From Whalleya microplaca (Eukaryota; Ascomycota; Sordariomycetes; Xylariales; Xylariaceae), in NCBI GenBank assembly GCA_022497155.1, contig MU385733.1, positions 186,001 to 250,000 of the forward strand: 64,000 nt of DNA, in the 5' to 3' direction. The notes beneath the pieces are model-generated. The model made no database searches, was not told the DNA's origin, and saw only the letters and a program-made list of their open reading frames with translations. The position numbers and the translations under genes were made by a program. This document shows, piece by piece, positions 47,421-60,786 of the stretch. The first letter of the stretch is position 1. Every line of letters starts with the position of its first letter.

Positions 47421-50295
47421 TAAATCCGAGCTGTTCGGCTTTATTGCTCTCCACGGTGAGGCTTGAGACCGGAGAGACGTAAAAGATCTAGAACAGAAAA
47501 ACCTACGATGCCTGCTCTCGATAATCAGTTTCTCAACACTAAATACCCAGCTACCAGATGCTCTATTAGATGCTCATGATAGTTTCATGCCCATATTTCG
47601 TGTCCATATTTGCCCTGTAATAGGAAGTGGGCTAAATGTTGAGATATAGCTTAACATAGATATGATCAACTTGATATATCTTCAGTAGACAACACAGGCG
47701 ACAAGCGCGCGGAAGACCCAACCGGTCGGGACCGAGAGTATTTAACACATATAGCGCTTGTTTCGAGCTAGGTAGATGCTTGCAGTGGTGATCCAGATCA
47801 TCATCCGAAACTATCAGCCTCAATACTAGTATCTCAACCCTGACCAACTCAAAAGAGACGAGACCAGGACATTGGAGGCGCAAGGGCATTTTTGTGCTAC
47901 AATACGACGTCACAAACAAATGAAGACGAAAGTGTCCTAGTTGGAGTGTTTCGACGTTTCAAGGCCCCTCTTCGAGAGAGTGATAAGGAAGGTTGCCGCA
48001 TATTCAGGAGTTGGAACATCTCCTTAATCAATCCGAAGCTACCTTGCTATATCCTAGCTTGCGGGTCTAACCCAATCTGACAAGGCAATATGTATTCATG
48101 TCTGGGGATTTATCACATACAAGCTTTGCAGGGCCCTGACTCATTATTATTCTGTAGAGCATATCACGAAGCCAAGATGATCGTAGCCAGGTCTCGTTCC
48201 GGAACGGCATGGTTCGGCATCCCGTGCCGCACCCTCGGGACTCTTTCAGACGAAACAACCCGCACCTCATTGTCTCCTAGGTTCATCAAGGAAAGCCACT
48301 CTAGCCAGCAGCCTGGAACCAACATCCCCAAAGAAAAGAACCCAGCTAGCTAGGTACAAGGTTTTCATCCCATCTCGTCCCGTGTCCGGTGTCCGGCTAA
48401 TTGCGACATCGCCGTCCCCCACTACGACAACGTCGCACGGGAAAACGGGGTCGGTTTACCTAGATTTTGTGCCCTTTTACGGGTGTCAGATTTGTTTCGG
48501 GGCACTGCACGCACGGTGGTCTAATCATCGCTCGATAGGATTTCCGATTCGTCCTTCATCTCTAGCAAGGAAGCTGCCGCGCAGTATACATACAAAGTTT
48601 CCGCAGAAACACCCGAGTTGTACGCCCCGTAAGTGGCATGACCTAGGTAGGTATCTGCGTATGTACTTTGTGTGTTTCAGCAGTTATGGCTCGGGCTTCG
48701 CGGGGGATTGACGATAGCATTAGGTATAGATTGATCTGCTCAGGGTTAGGTAGGTATACTCATGCACACGCCTGGGCCTTGGGATATGTGATGTGTTTCA
48801 GCCCTGGTGGTATCACCTGCATATACTCTCCTTGAATATTATCGTGAGGCTCTCTACACCTACCTGTGCACAATGAACGAGGCAAACAAGAGCCTTCCGC
48901 CCTAGACTTGACAAAGTGTGATATTTTCGTTTCGGGTTATCTAGCCCCTAGCATGAGTTTCTGTCCTGCTACCAACGGATTTCGTGCTTATCGTACGCAG
49001 GGTAACGAGACATGACATGGGATGCTGTCATCGGTATCACTGAGAGAGGGGTTGAGGGAGGGAGCACTATGTTCTCATCTGATTAACGTAGGGCAGCATC
49101 TCACGATGCAGGCATCCGTCGCTGTCCTTCAGATGTGCACAGGGGCTTTTCACATGCTTGCCGTATTTCCAATAAGCGGTCGGGACAATTGACGGACACT
49201 GATATTTTCGTAGGGTCTATATCGGTGTCCATTGAGTAGTACCCAAGGAGGCAATTAGCTGGAATGCCAGCTGAGCTGTCAATATACTAGTGCGTGGCGC
49301 CTTGGCGTCATGTAGGAGTGACGACTCTGTCTAAATATACCCAATATACCCTTCTATATAGTGGTAATAAATCAAGTTTGGCACAAAATAGCCCGAGGCA
49401 AGGAGAGCGGGGGAGATTCCCCCGATTCGCACATACTCTTCTTCGGATAACGTAGATGGAATATCCTAGCACGTACTGCATTCCTTTAGGTAACAACCTA
49501 GCGATCCCGTGTATACAGTAGGTAGTTCTCGGCCCGGAGTAGTACGACTGGTATCTACACAGGCCGCTGTTCTGTACTCTATGCTCGTGTGAAGGGGGAT
49601 TACACCAAACATCTAGAGATAGGAAACGACTTACGGTCTGTGCAACAAGTGAGATATCATATCGTTAACCCCTTTGAATCGGTATCCAAGTCGCATCTTG
49701 CTGCGTTCGGAATTTAATTGACACTTGAATATTGTCCGAGAGCCTGGGACCTTGCTTGTTTCAACGAGTTATACTTGGAACCAACAACATGGCTAGGCCC
49801 CCACCACATAGTAATGATTTACCTACAGTTTACCCTACTATACAGCACATCACATTATACAGTATAGAGACAACTAGGACAGAAATGGAGGAAACAATGA
49901 TACTTCCTCATTAACAAAATATCGTGACAGCGCCTAGAGCCAACGTAAGAGGGTATTTTGTGGCCTAAGAAATATATACCAAATACATAATAACAACTGA
50001 ATCTGCCTCTATATGGCAATGGTAACGTGAATAGCAATACGCATATCCCTCGTAACACACAATACGTTTTTAAGTCCCTGGACCCAAGTGTCCACCGTGA
50101 CCTGGTATATACCTCGATATAATAGCGAGCCTGGATTGCCCGCCGGCGTCCTCTAGATGCCTGATACGCATAACCTAGGTGAGACCTTCATCATAGCTGC
50201 CTCTCCTTATTATGCAGTGCCCGTAAACGTATCCTCGTAATATTTTTTATCATCATTTATACAAATTTTGTGCTTAGTTCAGAAGTGAGTCTCGC
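47421..50295. other. Intergenic gap of 2.9 kb
   Basis: No gene is supported. There are ACCTAGGT palindromes at 48641-48648 and 50173-50180. The frames at 47632-47919 and 48090-48353 are short and overlap on opposite strands. The end probably includes the 3' untranslated region of the DUF3455 gene. Confidence 0.45.
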
Positions 50296-51207
50296 TCACG
50301 CCTGGGCTTGGCCTTCCCAGAACCAGTATCTATGTCTCGCGTTAGTAATCTGTTGAGCTGGGTTCTAAGTGAAAGGGGGGGTTGGGAACATACTGTGCTG
50401 AATATTGCACCTCGAAGGCAGACTGTGCACCTTGACACGTGGCCGGCGGGCTCCCGCCTGCGGTCTGGACTCGGTACACTTCTTGCAAGTCGCCCGTGGA
50501 GCCATTGAGCGTCGTCAACCTGAGCCACGCCACGGCCGCCTCGCCCTGTTGGCCCGTGGGCGCGTCCGTCGGGGGATTCGTCTGGTTCTTCTTGGTGCAG
50601 GACGCCTCGCCGATCTGGTACTGGTCCGTGTCGAGGTTGAAGAACGGCGTCGTGATGTTGGTGAAGAAGTGCTTGCCGGAGATGGACAGGTCCGTGGGCC
50701 CCATGCGCGCGTCCTCCCCCGCCGTCAGGTTGAACTGCAGCGCGAGCTTCGGCAGGATGTTCAGCAGGTCCGGGTACGAGGACGCTACACAGCTGGCGTT
50801 GAAGAGCGTGGCCACGGCGCCCACCAGTTGGGGCGTTGCTGTGGCGTTGGCTAGGTCGCACGTGTAGTTTTGGGTTCCGCGGCCGATAGCCACGTGCTTT
50901 AACGTCAAGCCAGGAGAAGGGGGATCCATTGGTGCGGGAGCTGGGTCATATGTTAGTGAATTCTTAGGGGCCGCTGTCCAGATTTTAGGCACGTACCAAC
51001 TGGCATCGAGGCTTTTGACATATCACAGACCGGAGCCGCTGACATGAACTTCCCGGCTCCCACCTTCTGTGCTAACATGTTGAAATACTCGGATACCGTT
51101 TCGAGACCATCAGGTTTGGCAGCGTCATAGTTGAATGACGGCCATGTCGGAGCAGCGACTACGGCAGACGCCCCCAGTGCTGACACTAATAATATCGAAG
51201 CATGCAT
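50296..51207 (-). CDS. Secreted DUF3455-family protein, 3 exons
   Basis: The exons are 51207-50997, 50940-50394 and 50329-50296, for 263 residues. It starts with a signal peptide, MHASILLVSALGASAVVAAP, cleaved most likely after the Ala run. The DUF3455 hallmark is LKHVAIGRGTQNYTCDLAN followed by LVGAVATLFNASC. Other conserved pieces are GKHFFTNITTPFFNL and VAWLRLTTLNGSTGDLQEVY. The last exon is only 34 bp and ends QYWFWEGQAQA; using the 64-bp intron is needed to reach this family ending, while reading through adds an unrelated tail. Three or more NxT/S sites (NATAT, NITT, NQTN) suggest N-glycosylation. The family is widespread in fungi, secreted, and without an established function. Exon 2 is unusually GC-rich compared with its flanks. 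Confidence 0.92.
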
Positions 51208-54056
51208 CTTGTGGGATTTGAATTTGGAGGGATATGAGAAAGCGTAGGTGAAGTAACAGGTTGGAGATCGAAATCGTTATTCCGTTTGGTTTCCAGCCGG
51301 ACTCGAAGTAGTTGTAGTAGTCGTTATACTTGAGAGAGGAAGCAATAGAAAACCGAAAAAGAAACCCGTCCGAGATAGATACTTAGATAGATAGATGACG
51401 AAAGCAAGGAAAAGAAATAAGGAAATATCAAGCAGAGAGAATAGGAAAAGAAACGTAAAAGGAAATGATCTCCCCGAGGAAGATATATCAGTTGGACGTT
51501 TGAAGATGTACGGCTTACGAACATTCTTCAGTCAGGCGGAAGAGGCTGGTTTCTTATTATACTATAGATGCAGCCATACCCATACCATGCCGTTCCCCAT
51601 CCGGCGGCACGACAGCCGGGGAGGGACACGTCCAGGGTTCTAAATTGGGACCAGGAAGCTCTCGAGAAGCGACCTACCTAGATAGGGTTAAGTGGCATTG
51701 CATGGAATGGCAGCAGAAATCGATTTGCCAGCAGCCGCCCAGGTCATGTTGGGCGGTGGGAAGAGGAGCCGACGAGAGCCAGATGCCAGCAGCTCAAAGG
51801 CCCGGACTAGACGCAAGGAGCATGGGTGTGGGTGGCAGGCAGGTGGATGGGAAATCTGTATTTCGGGCGTATCCTGGTCGGAAGTCAAGGCGGGAGCGCA
51901 GCTCGACATGGGTCGTTGTATGGAAAGCCAAGCGATCTGCAGCCGGGGGTCGGAAGACATGGGGTAAGGCTCACAACGGCGTCTGACTGGCTGTTCTGGC
52001 TGTCCAACCTCCCCCTTGCAAGCGCCAGGGCCGCCTCTTGTTCGGCCGTCTGAATGCTTGGTCGACAGTTCTTGGTATACCCTTGAGTAGCGGAGGGGTG
52101 CAGCGTCAAAACACTTGGTGTTTTGAGCAGATGTCTACTACCGCTAGGCTGACAAGCACCATGGAAATCTAGTTGTACTATGCAGTGAAGCAAGTATTGA
52201 TCTGCCTCGATGTACGGAGTCGTACATAGCATGTGAGGGAGAACAGCCCCAGGGTCAGATCTCTTTTGTTGACTATAGTGCTACTTACAGTAGTATCTAA
52301 CTCAGTGATCACTACAAAGATATCAGAGAGTTGAACTACGGTAGCAACAACACCAGCAGCAAGGGTGCCCAGACGGAGACACGATACACCGAAGACGTAA
52401 ATACCCACCTCGTAAGCTTCTTCATGAGCTTAACAAGCTGGCGGTTGGCTAAAGAATCGTGTACGTCGTTGCAATGGCTCTGGGATCTCGGAGATCCGGT
52501 TGAGGTGCAGCGATGGCGACTCTCGGACGGGCCCAGAACCGGCAAATGGATCCATCCATCCAGCTTACTTACATGAAATGATATCGAAGAGCAGAGCTCG
52601 GGTGGTGCGCAGAAAAAAAAGAAGCTTTGAATTGGATCTCGGTTGCTTGCGGTCGGAGGGTCACATCGGACAAGGATTATAGCCCATCTTTTCCTTATTA
52701 ATGGTGGGCTAATTTGGAAAAGTAATCAATCTGGGGCGACCACGCTGGCGCTTAGCGATCTTAAAATAGCAACAAGCGCGCCAGAACAGAAATAACAAGA
52801 TTAGGTGTCGCTTGAAGGTTGCAACCTACCATTCCTGTCTCGGCCAAATTTGCCCACATCTATGCACATGCCAATAATCATGCTGATATACATACGTGCC
52901 GCGAGTGGTATGCCCGATATCAGATGGCTCGCAGCTCGTGGATACCCAATCTGCCAAGCGATCAGCTGGTGAGCTCAAGAAGACTGGGCAAATTAGCCAG
53001 ACGCACCTGAAATCGCCTCGTCTAGGCTGATCTTGTACGTCAGGTACAGCGTCTCGCTCGGCGGACGGTAATAAATGCCAATTTTCCCTGCTGCTGCCGT
53101 ACTTCCGCTACCTAAACCTTCTCTTCCCGCCTGCTGTCCCACCCCATATCGATATCGATATCATCGTGGGGTTGCAGCCGTGGTCAAGAAAGAGGCTTGT
53201 ACGCGTCCTGATTGGATCCTCGCCTGCGGTGAGGCTTGATGGCGAGTGAGCGGGTAACTAGGTCTTGGACGCCCGTGGCCCAGCGTTAAGTGAAGTACCG
53301 AACCGTCGGAGGATCGATAAAGATAGACGGCTGGCTACCTACCACGCGGATTCAACTACTTGGTCCACGCGTAGAATAATGACAGGACCATCGTACTCGC
53401 CGATCAGTCGAGCAAATGAGAACTCGAGGACCGCTTGGCCCGTGGAGGGAGAGATTATTGGCCCAGCTGATACAATGTCGAACGAAAAGAAGGTAATCTT
53501 CATCAATTCCTACCTGATACTGCCTGCGGCCCGTAGACTGCGTGTCATGGTGTCTAGCATGGCCCGCGGCCAATGACGAGATCTTTGACACATTGGTCTC
53601 GTACCATGAAACGAACGCTAGATCTAGATGGCAATTCCAATTATAGATAGATGACTGGGCAACTCACATGAAGATGAATACCTTAACATCATCAATAGCC
53701 CTTGGGATCGGCATAGAAGAGGTATGCGATTGGACCTCACCTCTTTTCCATGATGGGATCGATCGTAGGGCCAAGAAGTATCTGGTTCGTAGATCTTTTC
53801 TATATCTATATCCAAATCAAAACATGATCTAGAAGCACAACTATCGTATAGCTCGCTTCTCGCCTAAGGCTACCTGAAACTTCAGTGCCTAAAGAGACAG
53901 TAAATTGCGATGTTGCAACGAAGGCCTCCCACTCCGAGGCTTCTCATGATCTCCCATTAATTTTGCACAAAGGTGGGATGCAAGATACATGCCACATGAA
54001 CAGCCGCCGGCCAATAATAATACACGAGACGCAACCACATCTTGCGGACGTAATCA
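51208..54056. other. Intergenic gap of 2.8 kb
   Basis: No gene is supported. A TAGA/ATAG microsatellite lies near 51375-51398. A 16-bp palindrome of alternating ATATCGAT units (53146-53161) is flanked by CCCC and GGGG (53142-53171). Frames at 51645-51986 and 53265-53576 overlap other frames and have no signatures. The left end is probably the DUF3455 promoter. Confidence 0.45.
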
Positions 54057-56397
54057 TTATTGTCCGCCTAAACCTTCTTCCTGCCAACCCCCATGCCCAC
54101 CTCCACCACTACCTTTATTACCGCCGGCGGCCCCTCCTGCTATGGCAGCAGCGGCTACACCCTGGCTCAGATTAGTAGAGTGGCTTTCCACGTCTGCGGT
54201 GCCGAGCCAGTATAGCGAGAAGAAGACTAGGAGGTGAAGTGCGACGCAGTACGCTGCAAATAGATTCCTGCTCGTTCGTGACGCCAGCACCATCCGCGTG
54301 ACCGAGTAGACCACTCTTTCGGGGAAGCTCATTCGTTTGTACGCCCTCGCTGACTCTCGTCCTCTAAAGGCGGCAAATGGCGAGATATTCGACTCGTATG
54401 CTTTCTTATAGCGGTCTAATGCGATGCCTGGATTGCCGGTGCCGCCTATGGTGACTGTGGACGGATTTGGGTTCGACGAATAGGCCGAAGATGACGATGC
54501 TGACGGACCGCCTCGATTGTATGTAGAGACATATCGTGTCTTCTCGTAGAGTTGGAGGTTGTCTTTCTGCAGTGCAGCAATCTCGTGCCGCAGTTGTGAG
54601 ACGGTACGATGAGTCTCCGACAGCTCCCCTTCTAGCTGAGCATTGCGCTTTTTAAAGCGATCACGCTGAGCTGTGATCATTGGTAAGATGCCTGAGCCAC
54701 CTCCTATAGGCTCATCGCCTGTGGTGCTGCTGCGAGGATTGAAGCCGGATATGATGGATGACGTGGGCGATGTTCTTCCACCTCGTCTGCCCGGTGCCAT
54801 AGACGGCGCATACCTTGTGTACGTCCCAGCTACGGAGGCACCCGAAGGGAATGCGTTTTGTCCCTCGGATTGAAGGTTAGCGAGATCGTTCTCTAACTGC
54901 GCATTAAGATTTTGTGATCTCTCTAGATCTGCATTCGTCCTCGACATGTCCTCCTGGAGATTCTCCAGTCGACTCTGAAGGTCTTGGTGAGAGACTCGTA
55001 AGATCGTCAACTCGTCGCTCAGCTTCTTATTCCTGGCTAACAACAATTGTTCCAGGGTATCTCCTTTCCCCTTGGCGGCCGCCCCATTAGGTTCTGAGCT
55101 CGCCAAGACATCATCGTCATCACCTGTAGCGAATTCGATACTTTTGAGCACCTCGAGCTCTTGCTTAACATCGTCATAATCACTCCACTTTTGCACTTTC
55201 GCTTTGAGAGTGTCACGTTCGTCCCTCAGGAGACCAACTTCTCTTTCTAGCCCCCTGAGCCTCGAATCGATATCTCTCTTGAAGGCTTCCTTCTCAACCC
55301 TTGCTGAGTCAAGTTTACGGATAAGTGACGAGTTCTCGGATCTCATCCGCATATATGCGGGGTCATCTTCCAGTGATGGTGCTTGCGCCGGGACCTGTGA
55401 CTTGGATTGCGCGAGTTCTAGTCGCAACTGTTCGTTTCGAGCTTCAACTTCAGCAAGTCTGGTACTGGTTCGTTCTAGATCGGAATTGACCATCTCTAGC
55501 TCGGCACTCGTAACATAGCCCTGGCTTCCCCCGGCCTCCGCATCCTGGGATCCTCTTAGTCGTTGATTGACCTCGTAGCTAGCCTTAATCTCGTTGATCA
55601 GTCTGTCCTGACTTTCAACCTTCTCTTCCAAGGCCTTCTCCTTCGCTTCCCAATTATCTTTCTTTTCGTCTAGGACCGCGGTCCAAGACGACTCCACCTC
55701 TTTAACCTTGGATTCGAGGTTGCTCTCTAGTTGTTTCCGGTTTGTGGTCTCAGCCTGTAACTTCGATTCGGTGTCTTCAAGTTGCGATGTGAGATCTGCG
55801 ACATTTTCTTGGAGGTGCTGGTTTTCCTCGGTAAGCTTAGGCAAGGTGTCCGCCGAGACGAGCATAGAGTCTACCGAAGCCTCGAGCAAGGGGTACGGAT
55901 CCGGTGCATTTTCGAGGGCAGAGTAGACTTGCAAGAATGCGGAGTTGGTCGCCTTGGAATGATTGGTGAGGAGATCAATGAAAGTCTGGTAGGCTGTATA
56001 CATATGTATGTTAGTAGACGGCGAGAGAGCTACAATCAAGCAGTAGTCTATGTACCTTTCAGAAGGCCTTTGATCTCGGTCAATTTGGCGGAATCATCCA
56101 ACTTTCGGAAGTCTTTTGTCTTCTGGGCCAGGTCCTTTCGTTGAACAGTAGAGTCTCGCTGATAGGTTACGATGTCTGAAGCGGTGTTGTCGAGAGTCGA
56201 TATGAGCGAGGTGAGATCGATATCTGTCAACGGTTAGAATATACGCGGCTGGCAGTGACAGTGACACAAGACACATGAGGTGGACACATACTCCTCCACG
56301 CCGATATGGCATGCTGAAACTGGTTGGTGCTCTCGGATGCAGCATTGGCATCTTGTCCATCGGTAGGTTGTGGTGCTTTGGCTGACACCTCGGCCAT
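54057..56397 (-). CDS. COY1: CASP-family golgin (Coy1 homologue), Golgi coiled-coil tether, 3 exons
   Basis: This tail-anchored coiled-coil protein of the Golgi helps tether retrograde vesicles. The exons are 56397-56292, 56223-56056 and 55993-54057, giving 736 residues. The N-terminus MAEVSAKAPQ leads into NIDLTSLISTLDNTASDIVT, then a very long coiled coil (about residues 50-500), rich in heptad runs such as LEKKV- and DLTSQLEDTESKLQAE-like segments. The CASP C-terminal domain follows: QRDRFKKRNAQLEGEL, LQKDNLQLYEKTRYVSTY and ALDRYKKAYESNISPFAAFR, then SFPERVVYSVTRMVL. A single membrane span, LFAAYCVALHLLVFFSLYW (about 668-688), ends the protein with a short Gly-rich lumenal tail. Both introns are GT-AG, with 62- and 68-bp lengths. 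It diverges from VPS3 across 675 bp. Confidence 0.95.
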
Positions 56398-57072
56398 CTT
56401 GAACAAGGTCCGGCAGATATCGCTGCCACGGTTATCGAACCATCAGATAATCCGTAGTTACACGCCTATTGCACGTGACGGCGATAGTGCGGCTGGGATT
56501 GTTTGAATCCTATGAGCTCGATCGTGAGTGAGGGTATGGGTTGATGTTGGATATGTACAGAGAATAGGTCGAGAATCATGAAGGCAGTTGTTAAGGTTGA
56601 ACGTGGCTGTTGTCGCAAGTTCCAAGTGACATCGCGTGCAGGGGTTCGTGAGCTCGGCGGAGTCGGTCCTCATCTATGTACACGGTACATCTACACGGTA
56701 CATCCGTATGTACAGATTACAGCGTCGAACCACCTGCTAACGTTAGCTTCCAGGTACCTACCTAGGTATATACAGGTACAGGTAGCCCCTACATGCGCAG
56801 ATACGTAAGCCCACTCCACTGGGAGCTAATATGCGTTAGGTACTGTAGACCCCTACCAACGAAGCTACGTAATCGCCTACTCTGTAGTTCAGCCTCTCAC
56901 CATTTCCATTAATTACTTATGTACATGAATGCATGTACATACGAGTGTACATACATAGACACTTCAACATCCACTGACCACGAATAGCAAGGCTACCAAT
57001 TGACATCACCTCTCTTTTCGCATAACATTTTTATAGCCATGCCTGGCACGTTATGATGCTGTTGCCTGCATC
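56398..57072. promoter_or_regulatory. Divergent promoter of COY1 and VPS3
   Basis: The 675-bp gap between the two divergent starts holds both promoters. It contains an ACCTAGGT palindrome (56760-56767) and TACATGAATGCATGTACATACG-type TGTA repeats at 56920-56955. Both genes act in membrane traffic, so common control is plausible but not shown. Confidence 0.55.
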
Positions 57073-60000
57073 ATGGCTTCCAATGCGCTTGACGAGCTCG
57101 GCGCCGGTCCCTTCATACTGCGCACCCTCTTCGCCGATGTGCCACTTTCCGAAGATGGTACCAGGGACGACATCAAGATCAACTGTGTCGAATACTTAGG
57201 TGCGCATGACATGAGTTATGAGTAGATTGTCTCCTGAGTTCAAAGCGACTAATATTCCTCCTCTATCCAAGACAACAACTTATACGTCGGAACGTCCGAC
57301 TCGGAGCTTCTTCACTTCGTCCAAATCCCTCCAGACCCGGCAGACAGGCCCGGAAGCCCGATCTTTATTCTTGCCTCGAGATTACGACCCGTGTTCTTGG
57401 AACCTGCCGGCTCGCATAATGTGACAAAGCCTGGTGTTCAGCAGATTCTACTGCTGCCCACCGTTGGCAAGGCCTGTATACTATGCAACTCGACCGTCAC
57501 CTTCTATGCGCTCCCGGAGCTGAGCCCTGTGTTCAGCTCGCTACAGATCAAGAATTGTAACTGGGTGGGTGGCGTAGATCTCAACGCCTTCGGCCCCGAT
57601 AGCGACGGGAGAGAATCCGCTGGCGTGACCATCCTTCTTTCGTTGAATAGGAAGATCCAAGTAGCTAGAATTGGCGATGATGCCCGTTTGATCAAGAATA
57701 TCGACTTTGCGGGAAGCACAATTTCCGTCCGGAGGGACTCGATCGCATGCGTAGCCGACTCCCGGAGCTATGCGCTCCTCGAGATTGAGCACCAATTGAA
57801 GATCCCCTTAATGTCTATTTCGTCCCTAGACGAGGGCCAGCCCGGCAATATCGTCGGTCAAGCGCAGGACATCTCTGCAAGTGCGGGTGGCGGGTTATTA
57901 CGAAGCAACTCTTCGGCGAATCCTCCTTCGCGGACGGCAACGCCCGATCCTACTCATAGGAGAGCAGCTAGTAGCTTAGGCAACCTCATCTCTGCCGTCA
58001 ATCGGAGGCAAGAAGAACCCGCCCAAGAGACCGAAGGTTCAACTTCCCGGCGAAATACGCCTCCGCCGGGGTCAAGCGCAGGTCCAGATGCCGCAACTAA
58101 CGTAGGAACATCAACTACAGATGGCAGAGTCGAGGGTCAGACAATCCAGCCCTCTTCCGCGGCCAAAACCCGGCCAGTCCTTCTCAAGCCCCATATCGTA
58201 TCACCCACGCCGGAAGAGTTTCTCTTGGTTACTGGTACTAGCCCGATAGAGCCCGGTATTGGTATGTTCGTGAACCTAGATGGAGATCCAACAAGGCCTA
58301 CCATTGAATTCAACCGTTATCCTAAGGAGATTGTTGTTGATGGAGGTTCTTCGGACTTGTCATCATCACGAACCTCTCTTGGTCCGGAAGACGAAGGATA
58401 TGTTCTCGCTTCAATGGGGAGAGGGTTCCCAGATGGTCTTCACTATGGCCTTGAGATCCAACGTTGGGATACTGAGGGAACGAAGCACTGGCTCGAAGCC
58501 CCAGGTACCAATTCTTCAGGGGTTAATTCGCCACAAAACCTAGGAATTAGATCGTTACTCGGATCAGATAATTCCTACTTCCCAGAAATCGTGGACAGAC
58601 TCTGCCGTAAAAGATTCGTCCCGTTCTCTTTCAGTGGCATGGCCTCTTCTACGATGTCGCTGCGAAGTTTAGACTCGAGAACAACTGGATCTATAGAGAG
58701 GTTATCTAAGGAAAGAGAACTTTTCGAGCACAACGTTGATTCTCAAAGCGAAGACTCGTTAGCAGATGGTTGGCAGGCCACGCGCAACGCTGAAGAGGAG
58801 GATTTTGCTCGCCGCCTGGCAGGACGCACTGCTCGGTTGGCTGTGTGGTCTGGAAGGAAAATCTGGTGGGCTATTCGGAATCCTTTGATTCTGCAATTGG
58901 ATGCTCAGCTAGAAGCGACAACCGTTACAGCGGATCAGGCATCTCTTGAACGGCGGGAGTTATTCACGATCCTGAGCTCATTTCATGGTCAAGACGCGAA
59001 GTCTGAATTAGAATTTCTGACTTTCAGCTACATACGACAACGAGCAGGACTTCTTTTATTAACAAGCTTCTTGAAATCAGAACGAGCCCCTTTCTCAGAG
59101 GGTGAGCTTCGAGCTATGGAAGAAGTCCTCGTGGAAAGTCTCCTTGATCCTCGAGTTATTCTCACTCTAATACCTGGAGTCCGGAATGAGGTGGGCGAGA
59201 CTAAGCGCGGAATCTGGATTTTCGGGGGCGTCAAGTCGACTGCCGAAGAATTCATTTCTAGTAGGGATTTCGACAAAGATAGCTCGACGATGAGTGCGCT
59301 ACCGCAACCTGTGCTGCAGTTTCTAAGACGTTTCCTGTCGGCTTGGAGACGGAAGAAGGGGTTTGGTAGCATACCAGACGAGAAGGAGGTTTTCCGGACA
59401 GTTGATGCCGCCCTCCTTGCAGTTCTGCTTGAACTCGACCAACATTCGCCGCCTGGTATAGCGAAAGGACGGTCTCTTCGTTCAGAGCTGTATGAGCTGA
59501 TAGACAACGGGGTTGATTGTTTTGACAGAGCAGAGGTCTTACTCGAATCCTACCATCGCCTTTTTGTACTTAGCCGGCTGTACCAAAGCCGAAAGATGGC
59601 GGCACACGTTTTATCCACATGGAGGCGTATCATCGAGGGAGAACGGAACGATGGCGGCGAATTTCCTGATGGCGAACAGCGGGTTCGTGAGTACGTCATG
59701 AAGATCAGCAGCCAGGCCTTGGTTCGAGAATATGGACTCTGGCTAGCAAATCGAAACCCAAAGCTTGGCGTTCAGGTCTTTGCTGATGATAAAGGTCGCG
59801 CACCGAAATTTGAGCCAACCTATGTTGTTCAGCTTCTCCGGGAAGAGGCCCCAAGCGCTGTAAAGTATTACCTGGAGTACCTCGTATTTGGCAAGGGACA
59901 TACCATATACGTCAACGAGTTAATTACCTACTACCTTGACATCGTCATCACACGCCTTCAGCTATCGTCAGAAGCTCGAGAGGTTGTGACATCTACGTAC

Positions 60001-60786
60001 ACAGCATACCGCGCCCTCCAACCTCCTAAACCCACATATCGCCAATTCCTAACAGACAATGCCCCACCCAACGACGAGGCCTGGCACAGCCGATTGCGAC
60101 TCCTCCAGCTACTCGGCGGCAGCCACGACTACGACTCCGAAGTGATTAGAGACCGGATCGCAAGCCTCGGCAGCCTCGCCGAGGACCTCCTCGTCCCCGA
60201 GACCATTATCCTCGACGGGCGGGAGCGGAAGCACGAGAACGCGCTGCGGTTACTAGTCCACCACCTCGGCGACTACGACACGGCCGTGGCGTACTGCCTC
60301 CGCGGCGGCGCCAGCATCTACACCATCTACCAAGCGCAAAACGGCAGCAGTAACGGTAGCAGCAGCCAACTGCAATTGCAACAACAAGAACAGCAGGAGA
60401 CGCAGCTACCCCCGAGCCCGGAGAACCGCAAGGGCCCGAAGCGGCGGGCGAGCATGCCGCCGACGCAGGAGCAGCAGGCGCGGCTGTTCCGGGCGCTGCT
60501 GGGGGAGTTCCTGGCGCTCGAGGACGTGGGCGACCGCGTGGAGCAGACGGGGCTGCTGCTGGAGAAGTTCGGCGGCTGGTTCGACGTCGGCGAGGTGCTG
60601 GCGCTGATCCCGGACGGCTGGAGCGTCGACCTCGTCGCGGGGTTTTTAGTGAAAGCGCTGAGGCGTATTGTTGGCGAGAAGAACGAGACTACCGTCGCGC
60701 GCGCGCTGAGCTCGTCGCAGAACCTAAAGGTGCAGCATGAGTTGATTGTTAGGATTGAGGAGAAGGGGCCGAGTATTGAGACGTAG
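57073..60786 (+). CDS. VPS3: Vps3, CORVET tethering complex subunit (TGFBRAP1-like, CNH domain), 2 exons
   Basis: CORVET tethers early-endosomal membranes; Vps3 is a subunit that binds the Rab Vps21. Exon 57073-57199 (42 codons plus one base) joins a 72-bp intron to 57272-60786, giving 1213 residues. The N-terminus MASNALDELGAGPFILRTLF begins a CNH-type beta-propeller: NLYVGTSDSELLHFVQIPP, VQQILLLPTVGKACILCNST, YALPELSPVFSSLQIKNCNW, and repeated propeller strands. A Ser/Pro/Thr-rich insert interrupts it (about residues 205-290). The helical C-terminal half resembles Vps39/TGFBRAP1: VQLLREEAPSAVKYYLEYLV, RERKHENALRLLVHHLGDYD, the Gln-rich loop at about residues 1070-1100, and LFRALLGEFLALEDVGDRVE near the end. 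The first intron uses an AAG acceptor that gives the D-N-N-L-Y join. Coding DNA becomes very GC-rich after about 60060. Confidence 0.93.
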
